This document shows, one piece after another, positions 15,047 to 24,194 of a stretch of 53,376 nt of DNA. The notes under the pieces were generated by a model, which ran no database searches, was not told the DNA's origin, and saw only the letters and a program-made list of their open reading frames with translations. The position numbers and the translations under genes are program-made. The DNA is from Bacteroidales bacterium (GTDB taxonomy: Bacteria > Bacteroidota > Bacteroidia > Bacteroidales > Paludibacteraceae): positions 1-53,376 of the forward strand of contig JAAYPI010000127.1 of assembly GCA_012519885.1 (NCBI GenBank), read 5' to 3'. Numbering within the stretch: the first letter of the stretch is position 1; each line of letters opens with the position of its first letter.

Positions 15047-16903
15047 TTAATATGGTGGATTACCATCGTATAGTTCCGATAAGGTGCCAATACATAATTT
15101 CTTCATTTCTGCCTCTAGTCCAACAACGATTCGCTCAATAAAAGACACTCCGCTTTTTTTATGTATTTTTAGATATGTTTCTGTGTATGCCCCTAATGTC
15201 CATGTCCAAACGGGTCCGTTGTGGTAATTACGATTACGTTCGAGCATTCCTCCTACATAATTTGGTCGATAAGAGCCACTTTTAGGGCTTAACGACCGTA
15301 GCCCCTTAGGTGTGAGCAATTCTTTGGTGCAAATATCTAAAATCGACTTCTGTTGCTGTTTGGTAAGAGGAGAATAGGGTAGCGAGGTGGCAAAAATCAT
15401 ATTCGGTCTCACTTCCATATTTCTTTCTATTCCATCAACATAATCATACAAATACATGCCGTTCCAAAACGTTTGTATAAATTCATTTCCTGCCAATTCA
15501 GCTTGGTAATGTAGAATATGCGATTGCTTGCTGTTTCCGTTAATTTCATGTATTGTTTCTGAACATTTTAAAGCATTGTACCATAAAGCATTAATTTCTA
15601 CGACAAAGCCTGTTCGGGGAGTAATAGGCTGATTGTTTTCTTCTGCATTCATCCATGTGGCAGGAGCTTCTTTTCCGCTAATATGTAATAATCCTTTTGA
15701 ATGCACAAATAGATTGGGATGTTTTTGTCTTCGAATAAACTCTACTACATCAACGATGAAATCGCCGTATTTTGCTATCATCTCCTCTTCGGATACATAT
15801 ACTCCATATTGTTGTAAACACCAAATACACCATAAAAGACTATCTGGTGAATCCAATTCTTGAATGTTGTCCGATAGTGTCCCCTTTTCCATGAATTGTT
15901 TGATAGCCTGTATGGATGAATGCATGATTTTTTCAAACATTTCTGTTTCTCCTATACAGATAGTGCAACCAGGAAGGGATATAAATTGGTCGCGAGCTCG
16001 TACTACAAACCATGGGTAGCCAGCTAATAAATACCAGTTATCCTGTGTGCGTGTATAAAATTGCACCGCAGAGTTTCGTAAACAATTATATAAATCTGTA
16101 CGAGGATTGCGTTTACTTACTTCTTTTTCCCACAATGTTTTCAGTGTTTTTATAGCACTTGATTCTGTACCCACAGCTACAATTACAGATTCTCCTTGCT
16201 TTAGGCTTACCTCAAATGTGCCAGGAGCATATAAGTCTTCTGTACATTCAAAACCTCGTTCTGCTTCTTTTGCATAATAGATATTTTTGTTCCAATGCGG
16301 AGTATGTTCGTAGGTGTTGCTTTTTGAAAGTTGTATATGTAATGTTGGGTAAGTAGGGTATAGTTGCACACTAATACCATTGGCAATTTCTGTGTAACTG
16401 TTGTTTATCAACGAATTTTCTTTACACAGTTCATGTACTGAACGAAAAGCTAAGAGAGGTTTTAATCGTAAAGTGGTTGCCGATTGAGTTTCAAGCATTG
16501 TATATTTTATCAATACTTTATTTTCGTAAAATACCATACAACGCTCTTTGGCAATTATTACACTGCCTACCCGAAATACTGTTTTTGAGATGGAATTGCA
16601 GTCAAACTCACGAATGTATTTATGTCCATTCGGAAAAATATGGTTGTTTGGATATTGATGTACGCTTAAATTAAATTCTGCACCATGTTTGCAAATTGTT
16701 TCGTCAATAGAGGATAAAAGTACATGATTATAAGTATCAATTTGCGGAAGTGGTACTACTAATTGTCCGTGGTATTTACGTGTATTGCAATCTACCAAGG
16801 TAGAGCTACAATAAGCTCCAGCACGATTGGTACGAATCATCTCTTTGGTGAGCGATTTTTCTAAATTAATTAGCAAATTTTTATCAAAATTCAAAAAATT
16901 CAT
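15047..16903 (-). CDS. Glycogen debranching enzyme (amylo-alpha-1,6-glucosidase type), premature stop
   Basis: 618 residues as read. The bacterial debranching N-domain is seen in TNRAGAYCSSTLVDCNTRKYHG (about 36-57). The GH133-like (alpha/alpha)6 domain shows LAGYPWFVVRARDQFISLPG (about 290-310), WMNAEENN, TPRTGFVVEINALWYNAL and GPVWTWTLGAYTETYL (about 565). It removes alpha-1,6 branches from glycogen. The reading stops at ELYDGNPPY, about 28 residues short of an in-frame continuation that looks conserved. The ATG at 16903 is chosen over a TTG at 16936 because it gives the usual MNFLNFDK start. First gene of the glucan operon; -7 box at 16955-16962. Confidence 0.9.
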   Translation of the reverse strand: MNFLNFDKNLLINLEKSLTKEMIRTNRAGAYCSSTLVDCNTRKYHGQLVVPLPQIDTYNHVLLSSIDETICKHGAEFNLSVHQYPNNHIFPNGHKYIREFDCNSISKTVFRVGSVIIAKERCMVFYENKVLIKYTMLETQSATTLRLKPLLAFRSVHELCKENSLINNSYTEIANGISVQLYPTYPTLHIQLSKSNTYEHTPHWNKNIYYAKEAERGFECTEDLYAPGTFEVSLKQGESVIVAVGTESSAIKTLKTLWEKEVSKRNPRTDLYNCLRNSAVQFYTRTQDNWYLLAGYPWFVVRARDQFISLPGCTICIGETEMFEKIMHSSIQAIKQFMEKGTLSDNIQELDSPDSLLWCIWCLQQYGVYVSEEEMIAKYGDFIVDVVEFIRRQKHPNLFVHSKGLLHISGKEAPATWMNAEENNQPITPRTGFVVEINALWYNALKCSETIHEINGNSKQSHILHYQAELAGNEFIQTFWNGMYLYDYVDGIERNMEVRPNMIFATSLPYSPLTKQQQKSILDICTKELLTPKGLRSLSPKSGSYRPNYVGGMLERNRNYHNGPVWTWTLGAYTETYLKIHKKSGVSFIERIVVGLEAEMKKLCIGTLSELYDGNPPY

Positions 16904-16954
16904 ACTGCTTGTGTAAGAAATAGGTAAAAATTGCAATTCTAACTATGATAAATG

Positions 16955-16962
16955 CAAAAATA
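16955..16962 (-). promoter_or_regulatory. -7 box of the glucan operon
   Basis: TATTTTTG on the minus strand, 52 bp before the ATG at 16903. Matches TAnnTTTG; -33 element not evident. Confidence 0.45.
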
Positions 16963-16978
16963 CATAATATTTTGATAT

Positions 16979-17012
16979 AAAAAAGGGAAAGAAGTGTTTT
17001 CTTCTTTCCCTT
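16979..17012 (-). terminator. Terminator of the TPR/outer-membrane barrel pair
   Basis: A perfect 12-bp stem (16983-16994 with 17001-17012, arm AAGGGAAAGAAG) with a 6-base loop. On the minus strand it runs into a U tract. It lies 20 bp after the barrel gene stop. Confidence 0.9.
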
Positions 17013-17032
17013 AAAAAAAAGGACTATGTACT

Positions 17033-18793
17033 TTAGAATGTAACCGAAGCACCTACCATTCCATTTATACCAAAGGCTTTATACCCGTAATAAGTATCGT
17101 AATTTGCATTGATTGCATTTCGCAAAGATCCAAATACGTGTAGCCAATCGAATACTTTATAAGAAACAGTAGCATTTACATCATGTATATTGTTCATGGC
17201 TACCACTTCTGTATCAACTAAGGCATTTCTACCTCCCATATAGTTATAGGCAATACCTGCTTTCCATTTAGCATCAATTTGATAGCTGGTTTGTAGTCCA
17301 ATTTCCCATGTTGGTTTATGCCACGCAAAAGCATTTTGACTTACATTCCATTTGTTATAACGACTGTTAACCGATACATCTAGTCCATCTATTTTGTCAA
17401 AAGTAAGCGATAAATCAACCGATAAAAGCGATGCATCTTTTTCTGTTACCACATCAAATGTGTTTGCGTATGCACTTGCAGGTGTACCTATAGGCATAGG
17501 AGCTACGTAATTAACCGTTCTGTTGATGAAAAAATACTGGTCGCGTATAATTTTATATCCCAAATACCCATCAAATAAAAGCCCATCCATCACTTTTAAT
17601 TTTAATCCTGTGTAAATATTTAGGGGTGTATAGGTGTCTTGCAAACTAACGTCGGGCGACACGTAGTTGTTTTCTGTTAAAATTGATGAATACGAATTGT
17701 GTTTAATATCCCCTACAATGCCACCATATAGATAAAATAAATCGGGAACTAAAGCAGCCTTACCTACAATGTTTGCAGCACCGCTTACAGGACGTTGGGT
17801 GGCTCCAATAATTGCAAATAAACTTGCACCCATGCTGATGTCCCAGTTTTTGCCAACAAAAATGTAGTAGGGAGTTAATTTAATGACACTCGTATTGCCA
17901 AAATCAGTCTCTTTAATAGCATAGTTTGCACTTAGCTCAAGTGGTTTCCTGTAAAAATAATTATCCACGTCAACCGAAACGCCTATTCTTCCTGTTTCTA
18001 GCGACCCACTAAGGTTTGTACCAACATAAAAATTATGTTCTTCTACTGCAATATGTGATGCAAAATACTGATAAGAAAGGTTGCTATTGTGTTGAAAAGA
18101 AGATTGTTGGTTTGTAGAAAATAGGCGAAAATTAGTACCCGCTTTTGTAAAACTTCCAATGCCTGATTCGAGCAAACTGTCGGCTTTAATTTTTACTATT
18201 TCGCGTTGGGTATCTCCCACCCACAAAGAGGTATCTATGTTTGATTTTCCATAATAATCAAACCCTTTATGCAAAAAATGAATACCAGAAACAAGACGAG
18301 AATTACGAAATTGATTTTCAAATGTAAATCCTGCTCGTGTGGTAGCAAACATAGCTCGCGTAGGTTCATTATCCTCAATTTTTAATTTTCCCCACGCAGA
18401 TTGATGTGATACATTAAGGTCAAGTAAATAGGTATCTCCTTGTAAAAGAGGATAATAAAAATCTCCTAGTAATTGCCAATGACTACCAATACCCGCTCTA
18501 AATACTCCGTTTTTTATTTCTCCCAATTGTGTGTCTTTATACGTATCGGTTGCTAAAGGGTTAAAACTTTTGTCAACTGTTGCCGGAGAAGAGCTAATGG
18601 TATATGTAATATCCTTTTTATCAATAGTATATTCTTCTGTTTTAGGAACGGTATTAATTTTTTTGGCATCTATTGCTGTAGGGTTGTATTCTCTTTCTAA
18701 AGTTACATCTCGTGAAACGTTTGATTGCGAAAAACTCAACGATGTATTGGCTAAAAATAGTACCAAAGGTAGTATATAGATTATTCTTTTCAT
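17033..18793 (-). CDS. Outer-membrane beta-barrel protein, TonB-receptor-like without plug
   Basis: 586 residues. A signal peptide (about 1-22, ending LSFS-Q) is followed by a short periplasmic segment containing TLEREYNPTAIDAKKI. Then come many alternating amphipathic strands with aromatic girdles, e.g. WKAGIAYNYMGGRNALV, ending in a terminal strand GINGMVGASVTF with C-terminal Phe, the usual outer-membrane barrel signature. No plug domain is seen. It lies 53 bp downstream of a large TPR gene and shares its terminator. The conserved pairing suggests a TPR periplasmic partner working with this barrel. Substrate unknown. Confidence 0.75.
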   Translation of the reverse strand: MKRIIYILPLVLFLANTSLSFSQSNVSRDVTLEREYNPTAIDAKKINTVPKTEEYTIDKKDITYTISSSPATVDKSFNPLATDTYKDTQLGEIKNGVFRAGIGSHWQLLGDFYYPLLQGDTYLLDLNVSHQSAWGKLKIEDNEPTRAMFATTRAGFTFENQFRNSRLVSGIHFLHKGFDYYGKSNIDTSLWVGDTQREIVKIKADSLLESGIGSFTKAGTNFRLFSTNQQSSFQHNSNLSYQYFASHIAVEEHNFYVGTNLSGSLETGRIGVSVDVDNYFYRKPLELSANYAIKETDFGNTSVIKLTPYYIFVGKNWDISMGASLFAIIGATQRPVSGAANIVGKAALVPDLFYLYGGIVGDIKHNSYSSILTENNYVSPDVSLQDTYTPLNIYTGLKLKVMDGLLFDGYLGYKIIRDQYFFINRTVNYVAPMPIGTPASAYANTFDVVTEKDASLLSVDLSLTFDKIDGLDVSVNSRYNKWNVSQNAFAWHKPTWEIGLQTSYQIDAKWKAGIAYNYMGGRNALVDTEVVAMNNIHDVNATVSYKVFDWLHVFGSLRNAINANYDTYYGYKAFGINGMVGASVTF

Positions 18794-18846
18794 ACAATTT
18801 TGTTTATAGGATTGTGATTACACACGATTCTGGCTTACTAACTTTA

Positions 18847-21800
18847 TTAATTATTCACTTTTTCATTCTCAATTTTAGCAATCTCTTCCAAACGAGTATT
18901 GATTTCTGATGCTATTTCTACATCGTCTTTGGGATAATTACTTTTTAAACTTAATAAGTATTGTTTTGCTTCAAAATAATTATCCTGTTCCATATATACG
19001 TCGGCGAGCAATATAAAGGCTTTGGCTAACCATTTGTGATGCGGAGTTCCCTTATCTATAAAATCAAACACTTCTTTTTCCGCTGATTCATATTGTTTGG
19101 CTAGGTAGTAATGTGTAGCAAGTAAGTATTTAGCTTCTGCTCCAAAGGCATTTCGTGTATCTTTAGCTAAGATTTGCATATCTGGCAGTGCATTTTGTGC
19201 TTTATTTAGCTCTAAATAACTCAACATACGTTTGTGTTGTGCTTCGCGAAGCAATTCAAGGTTGTTGCTATGCAAGGATATAAAATTAGTGGCATACGTA
19301 ATTGTTTCATCATAGCGTTTCAAAATATACGATGCTCTCATCAGTCCGATACGTGCTACCATTTTATTTTCGCTCGAACCAATCGCTTCGAGTTGTTTAA
19401 AATATTCCATTGATTCTGCATATTGCCCCAAATCATAGCTTATTTCTGCCGCCCTTGCTAAGGTTTCTTCCTGATTTGGATTCTCTTTATCAGATAGCAG
19501 TGCTTTATATAAAGGGAGGGCTTTTGCAGGCTGTTTTTGTGTATAATAACAACTTGCTAACAAATAGCGAGCAGTAGTACTATAACGCCCTTTGGGATAG
19601 GTATCTAAATATTTCTCAAAACTTGAAATTGCTTGTGGTATTTCGTTGCGCGAATAGACACGCTGAGCCGCTCTAAACAATAATGAGTCTTCTCTCGAAG
19701 GGGCTATTTGGATAGAGCCTTTTCCCAAAGCATTAACGAACTCGGTATATTCACTTACACGATTATCTTCTACCAAGATATTCTCAATAGCTTCCAACGA
19801 TATTCTAGCCTCTTCGCTTGAGGGATAGGTACGTACAAGTTGTTTGTACGACTCTAAGGCTGCATCTGTTTTTCCATCATTGTATTGCAACATCGCAATT
19901 TGTAAGCGTGCTTGTCGTATAAGCGGATGATTACGGGAGAATTTCTTTTCAATTTCTGCAAAGGTTTCAATAGCCTTATCGTTTTCTTTTAATACCACGT
20001 AGGTTTTACCAATTTCAATGTAAGCGTCATCTACCCATTCTGATTGAGGATACGTAGTAATTAAATTTCGTAAGGTTGATATTTTCTCATTATGATTTCG
20101 TTCTAATCCAGCAACAAATCCTTTTTGGAATGTAGCATAATCAGCTCCAGGTAATTGAGCCCCTGTTGCTATGGCTTGATTATAATAACGTTTTGCCTCT
20201 GCAAATTGTCTGTTTTGGTAATAAGAATCGCCAATACGATTATTGGCATCCAACACCATGAGGTTGTTGTCAGGTTTTAATGCAATGTATCGTTTAAACC
20301 ATGTTACAGCATCTGTGTAGTTCTTCAGTAAATAGTAGGTGTACCCCATACTATAATGAGCAATATCGTATTCTGCTAGTTTTTGTGCTTTAGGTGATTG
20401 TAAAAAGGTTTGAAAATTCTTTTCAGCTTGGGTATAATATCCAGTATTCAACAAACTTTCTCCATACCAGTAAAATGAACGAGTTTTAAAGTCCGCATTG
20501 TATGATTTACCCTTCAATATTTTCTCAAAATGCGATGTTGCTTGTTGGTAATTGTTATTGGCAACAGCCACTATACCCATATTGAATAAAATACGCTCTT
20601 CAGCTTCTTTAATTTTTTTATTGTCAGTTTTCAGGTTCTGAATAGAACGATATGCCTCTCCATAATTTTTTGTAGTTAAATAGCTGTTTGCTAGGTATTC
20701 ATACACTTTGTCTTTGCGTTTGGATGAGGGGAATTCGGTTAAAAAACGCTCAAAAGCAACTACTGATTCATTAAATGGAGAAAATGACTGTTCGTAACTA
20801 ACTACAGCAAAATTATACAAGGCTTCTTCTTGTATGCCTTTATCAAAGGTAAAACGAGAAGCTGTTTCAAAAGCTAGTCGTGCATTTTTCTTGTCGTTTA
20901 GCTTGACATATCCCATTCCCAAGTATAGGTAACTATTTTGTGCTAATAAATCTTCTCTGTTTGTTGTTTTAGACAAGTTTGCAATAGCTTTTTCATATTC
21001 ACCCACGTTGTAATGAGCTATCCCTAACATATAAAAATCTTCACGCGAAATTCGTTTTACTTGTTGCTCATACTGAGTAAGGTAATGTATGCTTGAGCTA
21101 TAATCTTTGGCAAGAAAACTACATTCGCCCATCATCCGTAATACTTCATTACGTCGATTGTTTTTAGGGTATTTCTTTATAATTTCTTTTCCGTAATTTA
21201 ATACTTTATCACAATTTCCTTGCTGATAATATAGTTGGGCAATAAAAAATGGAGCACTAGTATCAAATTCAGGATGATTTTCGACGCGTAAAAAATGAGT
21301 AAGAGCACTATCAAAATTGCCTAATCGTTGCTCTGCATAAGCAAAATAATAGGTAGCTGCATCGTAATAGGGCGTATTCGTGCCTCTGCGGAGTACTTGC
21401 TGAAATTCAAAACGAGATTTTTCAAAATTTTCTTGTTGATGGTATGCATAGCCTTTGTAGAATTGCAATTTAACTAGATCCGATTCGCGTAATCTATCTG
21501 TTTTTATGCTCTCAAAACGACGAATGGCTTGCTTAAATCTACCAGATTCGTACTCTAAAATGCCAATATATAGATTCGTAAGTTCTACGTCTGTTGCATA
21601 AGGGTATTTTGTCTGATATGCCTCGAGTTTAATTTGTGCGTCATTTTTTCTAAGTTCAAATGCTGAACGAGCAATGTAATACTCCGCTTCACGCACTATT
21701 TCGTCATTGTCTCGTTGGTCAAATTGTAAAAACTCTTCAAAATATCGTGCCGATGCAGCATAATTATTATTGTAGAAAAAGGACTTACCGTCTGCAAAAA

Positions 21801-21900
21801 GTTCAGCAGCAGTAGTGTTAAAAGGTGATTTTTGACTAAAAAGAGGAGTAACGGTTAAACTAAATAGTAGACAAAAAATGGAAACGTGTAAGTATTTCAT
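18847..21900 (-). CDS. Large exported TPR protein
   Basis: 1017 residues with a signal peptide (about 1-22, ending PLFS-Q). Almost the whole mature protein is tetratricopeptide repeats of the YfiO/BamD-like sort, e.g. GKSFFYNNNYAASARYFEEF, AYAEQRLGNFDSALTHFLRV, GDSYYQNRQFAEAKRYYNQA and YFEAKQYLLSLKSNYPKDD. Such proteins scaffold protein assemblies in the periplasm. It is followed by a plug-less outer-membrane barrel gene, and the two probably act together at the outer membrane. A -7 box TACCTTTG lies 67 bp upstream, divergent from the transcarbamylase promoter. Confidence 0.85.
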   Translation of the reverse strand: MKYLHVSIFCLLFSLTVTPLFSQKSPFNTTAAELFADGKSFFYNNNYAASARYFEEFLQFDQRDNDEIVREAEYYIARSAFELRKNDAQIKLEAYQTKYPYATDVELTNLYIGILEYESGRFKQAIRRFESIKTDRLRESDLVKLQFYKGYAYHQQENFEKSRFEFQQVLRRGTNTPYYDAATYYFAYAEQRLGNFDSALTHFLRVENHPEFDTSAPFFIAQLYYQQGNCDKVLNYGKEIIKKYPKNNRRNEVLRMMGECSFLAKDYSSSIHYLTQYEQQVKRISREDFYMLGIAHYNVGEYEKAIANLSKTTNREDLLAQNSYLYLGMGYVKLNDKKNARLAFETASRFTFDKGIQEEALYNFAVVSYEQSFSPFNESVVAFERFLTEFPSSKRKDKVYEYLANSYLTTKNYGEAYRSIQNLKTDNKKIKEAEERILFNMGIVAVANNNYQQATSHFEKILKGKSYNADFKTRSFYWYGESLLNTGYYTQAEKNFQTFLQSPKAQKLAEYDIAHYSMGYTYYLLKNYTDAVTWFKRYIALKPDNNLMVLDANNRIGDSYYQNRQFAEAKRYYNQAIATGAQLPGADYATFQKGFVAGLERNHNEKISTLRNLITTYPQSEWVDDAYIEIGKTYVVLKENDKAIETFAEIEKKFSRNHPLIRQARLQIAMLQYNDGKTDAALESYKQLVRTYPSSEEARISLEAIENILVEDNRVSEYTEFVNALGKGSIQIAPSREDSLLFRAAQRVYSRNEIPQAISSFEKYLDTYPKGRYSTTARYLLASCYYTQKQPAKALPLYKALLSDKENPNQEETLARAAEISYDLGQYAESMEYFKQLEAIGSSENKMVARIGLMRASYILKRYDETITYATNFISLHSNNLELLREAQHKRMLSYLELNKAQNALPDMQILAKDTRNAFGAEAKYLLATHYYLAKQYESAEKEVFDFIDKGTPHHKWLAKAFILLADVYMEQDNYFEAKQYLLSLKSNYPKDDVEIASEINTRLEEIAKIENEKVNN

Positions 21901-21966
21901 AAGTGTTCGATTTTTTCTGAATCAATGTATAACGCTAGAACGAATAAAAAATCAGATTATTACTTG

Positions 21967-21974
21967 CAAAGGTA
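21967..21974 (-). promoter_or_regulatory. -7 box of the TPR/barrel operon
   Basis: TACCTTTG on the minus strand, 67 bp before the TPR gene start. A divergent copy (22032-22039) serves the transcarbamylase gene, leaving a shared control region of about 57 bp. Confidence 0.6.
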
Positions 21975-22031
21975 TAAATTATATTTGAATTTAAAAACAT
22001 AAAAATCCTCAATCAATTTACGTTTTTTGTG

Positions 22032-22039
22032 TACCTTTG
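22032..22039 (+). promoter_or_regulatory. -7 box of the transcarbamylase gene
   Basis: TACCTTTG, 25 bp before the ATG at 22065. It rules out the longer in-frame start at 22029, which lies upstream of this box. Confidence 0.65.
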
Positions 22040-22064
22040 TGTTTTAATCAATTCGTCATTCATT

Positions 22065-23021
22065 ATGAGAACTTACACCAACGTAAAAGATTTAGGAAAT
22101 TTGCAACAAGCATTAAATGAGGCTTTTGAAGTAAAAAATAATCCTTATAAATGGGACACTCTAGGAAAAAACAAAACTTTGTTGATGGTGTTTTTTAATT
22201 CTAGTCTACGTACCCGTTTAAGTACACAAAAAGCAGGCATGAATTTAGGTATGAACACCATGGTACTCGACATTAATCAAGGAGCTTGGAAACTAGAAAC
22301 AGAACGCGGTGTAATTATGGATGGCGATACTACAGAGCACATCTTAGAAGCTATTCCCGTTATGGGTTCTTACTGCGATATTATCGGTGTTCGTTCGTTT
22401 GCTCGTTTTGAAAACAAAGAGTTTGATTGTCAAGATACCATTCTAAAACAATTTATCCAATATTCTGGCAAACCCGTATTTAGCATGGAGGGAGCTATCG
22501 GGCATCCTTTGCAGGCTTTTGCCGATTTAATTACCATTGAACAATACAAAAAAACAGATAGACCAAAAGTTGTGCTCACCTGGGCTCCTCACCCTAAAGC
22601 ATTGCCTCAAGCTGTGCCCAATTCGTTTGCCGATTTTATGAACGAAGCCAATGTCGATTTTGTTATTACACACCCCAAAGGGTATGAGCTTGATGAAAAG
22701 TTTGTAAGAGGTGCTCGTGTAGAATACGATCAACGCAAAGCGTTTGAAGGGGCTGATTTTATCTATGCTAAAAACTGGTCAGCTTTTCAAGATCCACATT
22801 ATGGGCAAATCTTGTCTAAAGATAGAGATTGGACAGTAGATACCGAAAAGATGGCACTTACCAATAATGCTTATTTTATGCACTGTCTGCCCGTAAGACG
22901 CAATATGATTGTTACGGACGATGTAATTGAAAGCCCTCAATCAATTGTAATCCCTCAAGCCGCTAATAGGGAGGTGTCTGCACAAACTGTTATTAAGCGT
23001 ATGTTAGAGGCATTGAAATAA
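22065..23021 (+). CDS. argF': N-succinyl/N-acetyl-ornithine carbamoyltransferase
   Basis: 318 residues, close relative of the Bacteroides fragilis enzyme that uses N-succinylornithine in arginine synthesis. The carbamoyl-phosphate loop is FFNSSLRTRLSTQKAG (43-58), then LDINQGAWKLETERG and the C-terminal catalytic HCLPVRRNMIVTDDVIESP. Residue 90, a proline in the B. fragilis succinyl-type enzyme and a glutamate in acetyl-type enzymes, is threonine here (MDGDTTEHI), so acyl preference is uncertain. The start at 22065 is set by the -7 box at 22032-22039. The B3/4-domain gene begins 8 bp after its stop. Confidence 0.93.
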   Translation: MRTYTNVKDLGNLQQALNEAFEVKNNPYKWDTLGKNKTLLMVFFNSSLRTRLSTQKAGMNLGMNTMVLDINQGAWKLETERGVIMDGDTTEHILEAIPVMGSYCDIIGVRSFARFENKEFDCQDTILKQFIQYSGKPVFSMEGAIGHPLQAFADLITIEQYKKTDRPKVVLTWAPHPKALPQAVPNSFADFMNEANVDFVITHPKGYELDEKFVRGARVEYDQRKAFEGADFIYAKNWSAFQDPHYGQILSKDRDWTVDTEKMALTNNAYFMHCLPVRRNMIVTDDVIESPQSIVIPQAANREVSAQTVIKRMLEALK

Positions 23022-23029
23022 GCTTTAGT

Positions 23030-23704
23030 ATGAACCTTTCAGTACAAATTAGTAGTAGCATCGCATCTTTATTGCCACATGTTGTTATTGGTCTGTTGCA
23101 ATGTAAGGTGTCTAATACGTCTTATAATGATGAATTATGGACAGATATTGAGGACTATTCTAAGCAATTCAAACAAACATACCAACTAGCTGACATAAAC
23201 CAACGAGAAACTATTGCTGCTACACGTGAAGCGTATAGAAAAACAGGAAAAGAACCGAATAGATATAGACCCTCAGCCGAAGCTCTTTGTCGCAGATTAG
23301 TGAAAGGAGAATCATTGTATCGCATTTCAACCATAGTGGATTGTATTAATTTAATCTCGGTTAAAACGGGCTATTCCATCGGTGGATTCGATAGAGATAG
23401 CATTATTGGGAATTCTCTTGAACTTGGCATTGGACAAGCTGGTGAAGAATTTTGTGCAATAGGAAGAGGGTTGTTAAATATCGAAGGGTTACCCGTATAT
23501 CGAGATGAAAAAGGACCAATCGGAACTCCTACTAGCGATCACGAACGTACAAAAATTTCTCTCAATACACACCATCTTGTGCTAATAGTAAATGGTTTTG
23601 ATGGCTCAATTACTTCTGTGCAACAAACACTCGATTTTTCCAGAGAATTGCTTCTTAAGTACACAAATGCTAGCAATATATCAGAAAAAATAGTACCGGC
23701 ATAG
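23030..23704 (+). CDS. Free-standing B3/4 (PheRS beta editing-like) domain protein
   Basis: 224 residues made almost entirely of a B3/B4 domain, known from the editing region of phenylalanyl-tRNA synthetase beta chains and from stand-alone proteins. Typical segments are YRKTGKEPNRYRPSAEALCRRL (about 69-90), VDCINLISVKTGYSIGGFD and PIGTPTSDHERTK. Stand-alone members are thought to bind or deacylate amino-acid derivatives, but the substrate is not established. It is probably co-transcribed with argF' (8-bp gap) and converges with a thioesterase gene one base away; no terminator is visible between them. Confidence 0.82.
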   Translation: MNLSVQISSSIASLLPHVVIGLLQCKVSNTSYNDELWTDIEDYSKQFKQTYQLADINQRETIAATREAYRKTGKEPNRYRPSAEALCRRLVKGESLYRISTIVDCINLISVKTGYSIGGFDRDSIIGNSLELGIGQAGEEFCAIGRGLLNIEGLPVYRDEKGPIGTPTSDHERTKISLNTHHLVLIVNGFDGSITSVQQTLDFSRELLLKYTNASNISEKIVPA

Positions 23705-23705
23705 C

Positions 23706-24176
23706 TTACTCCTCTAACGAACATCCGTTAAAGTGAAAAGAAGAAGATGCTGCTTCTTGTGAGGTGCAGAAATAACACATTTCTGCTGAGGCACACAATT
23801 GCTCCTCGTAATTATAAATATGAGCTTCAATAAATGCTAAATTGCGTTTTACCTCTGTTAGTTTGGCTTTGATATAAATATAAGGCTGGTTAATAACGAC
23901 TGTTTTATGGTATTTGATAGTTAATTTACTCGTAAAACCAACCGTTTGTAATTTGCGAGCTACCACCCAAGCTCCCATTTCATCTAACAAGGTGGCTTGT
24001 ATACCTCCATGCAATACGTTGGTAAATCCTTCATAGTGTTTTGAAGGCTCCCATTTGCAAATTAACTCTTCTCCTTCTTCAAAAAATTCCATTTTTATTC
24101 CTATCTCATTTGCTGGGCTACAAGCAAAGCAATTGTAGCCATCTAGAATTGTCCATGGATTTTGTATTTTTTTCAT
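23706..24176 (-). CDS. PaaI-type hot-dog thioesterase
   Basis: 156 residues with a single hot-dog fold. The central helix motif NVLHGGIQATLLDEMGAWV (about 53-71) holds the conserved His-Gly-Gly and the downstream acidic residue used in acyl-CoA hydrolysis. Two cysteines near the N-terminus (NCFACSP) and a Cys-rich C-terminal tail are extra. Cytoplasmic; substrate not predictable. It follows cysS on the minus strand with an 18-bp gap, so it is likely expressed from the cysS promoter. Confidence 0.8.
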   Translation of the reverse strand: MKKIQNPWTILDGYNCFACSPANEIGIKMEFFEEGEELICKWEPSKHYEGFTNVLHGGIQATLLDEMGAWVVARKLQTVGFTSKLTIKYHKTVVINQPYIYIKAKLTEVKRNLAFIEAHIYNYEEQLCASAEMCYFCTSQEAASSSFHFNGCSLEE

Positions 24177-24194
24177 GTTACAAGGTTTTTATTC

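Noticed and set aside
8669-15049. Alternative genetic code with TAA read as an amino acid
   Set aside because: Nearly all intact genes in the window end in TAA at the expected place, so two in-frame TAA codons are better explained by mutation, error or local read-through.
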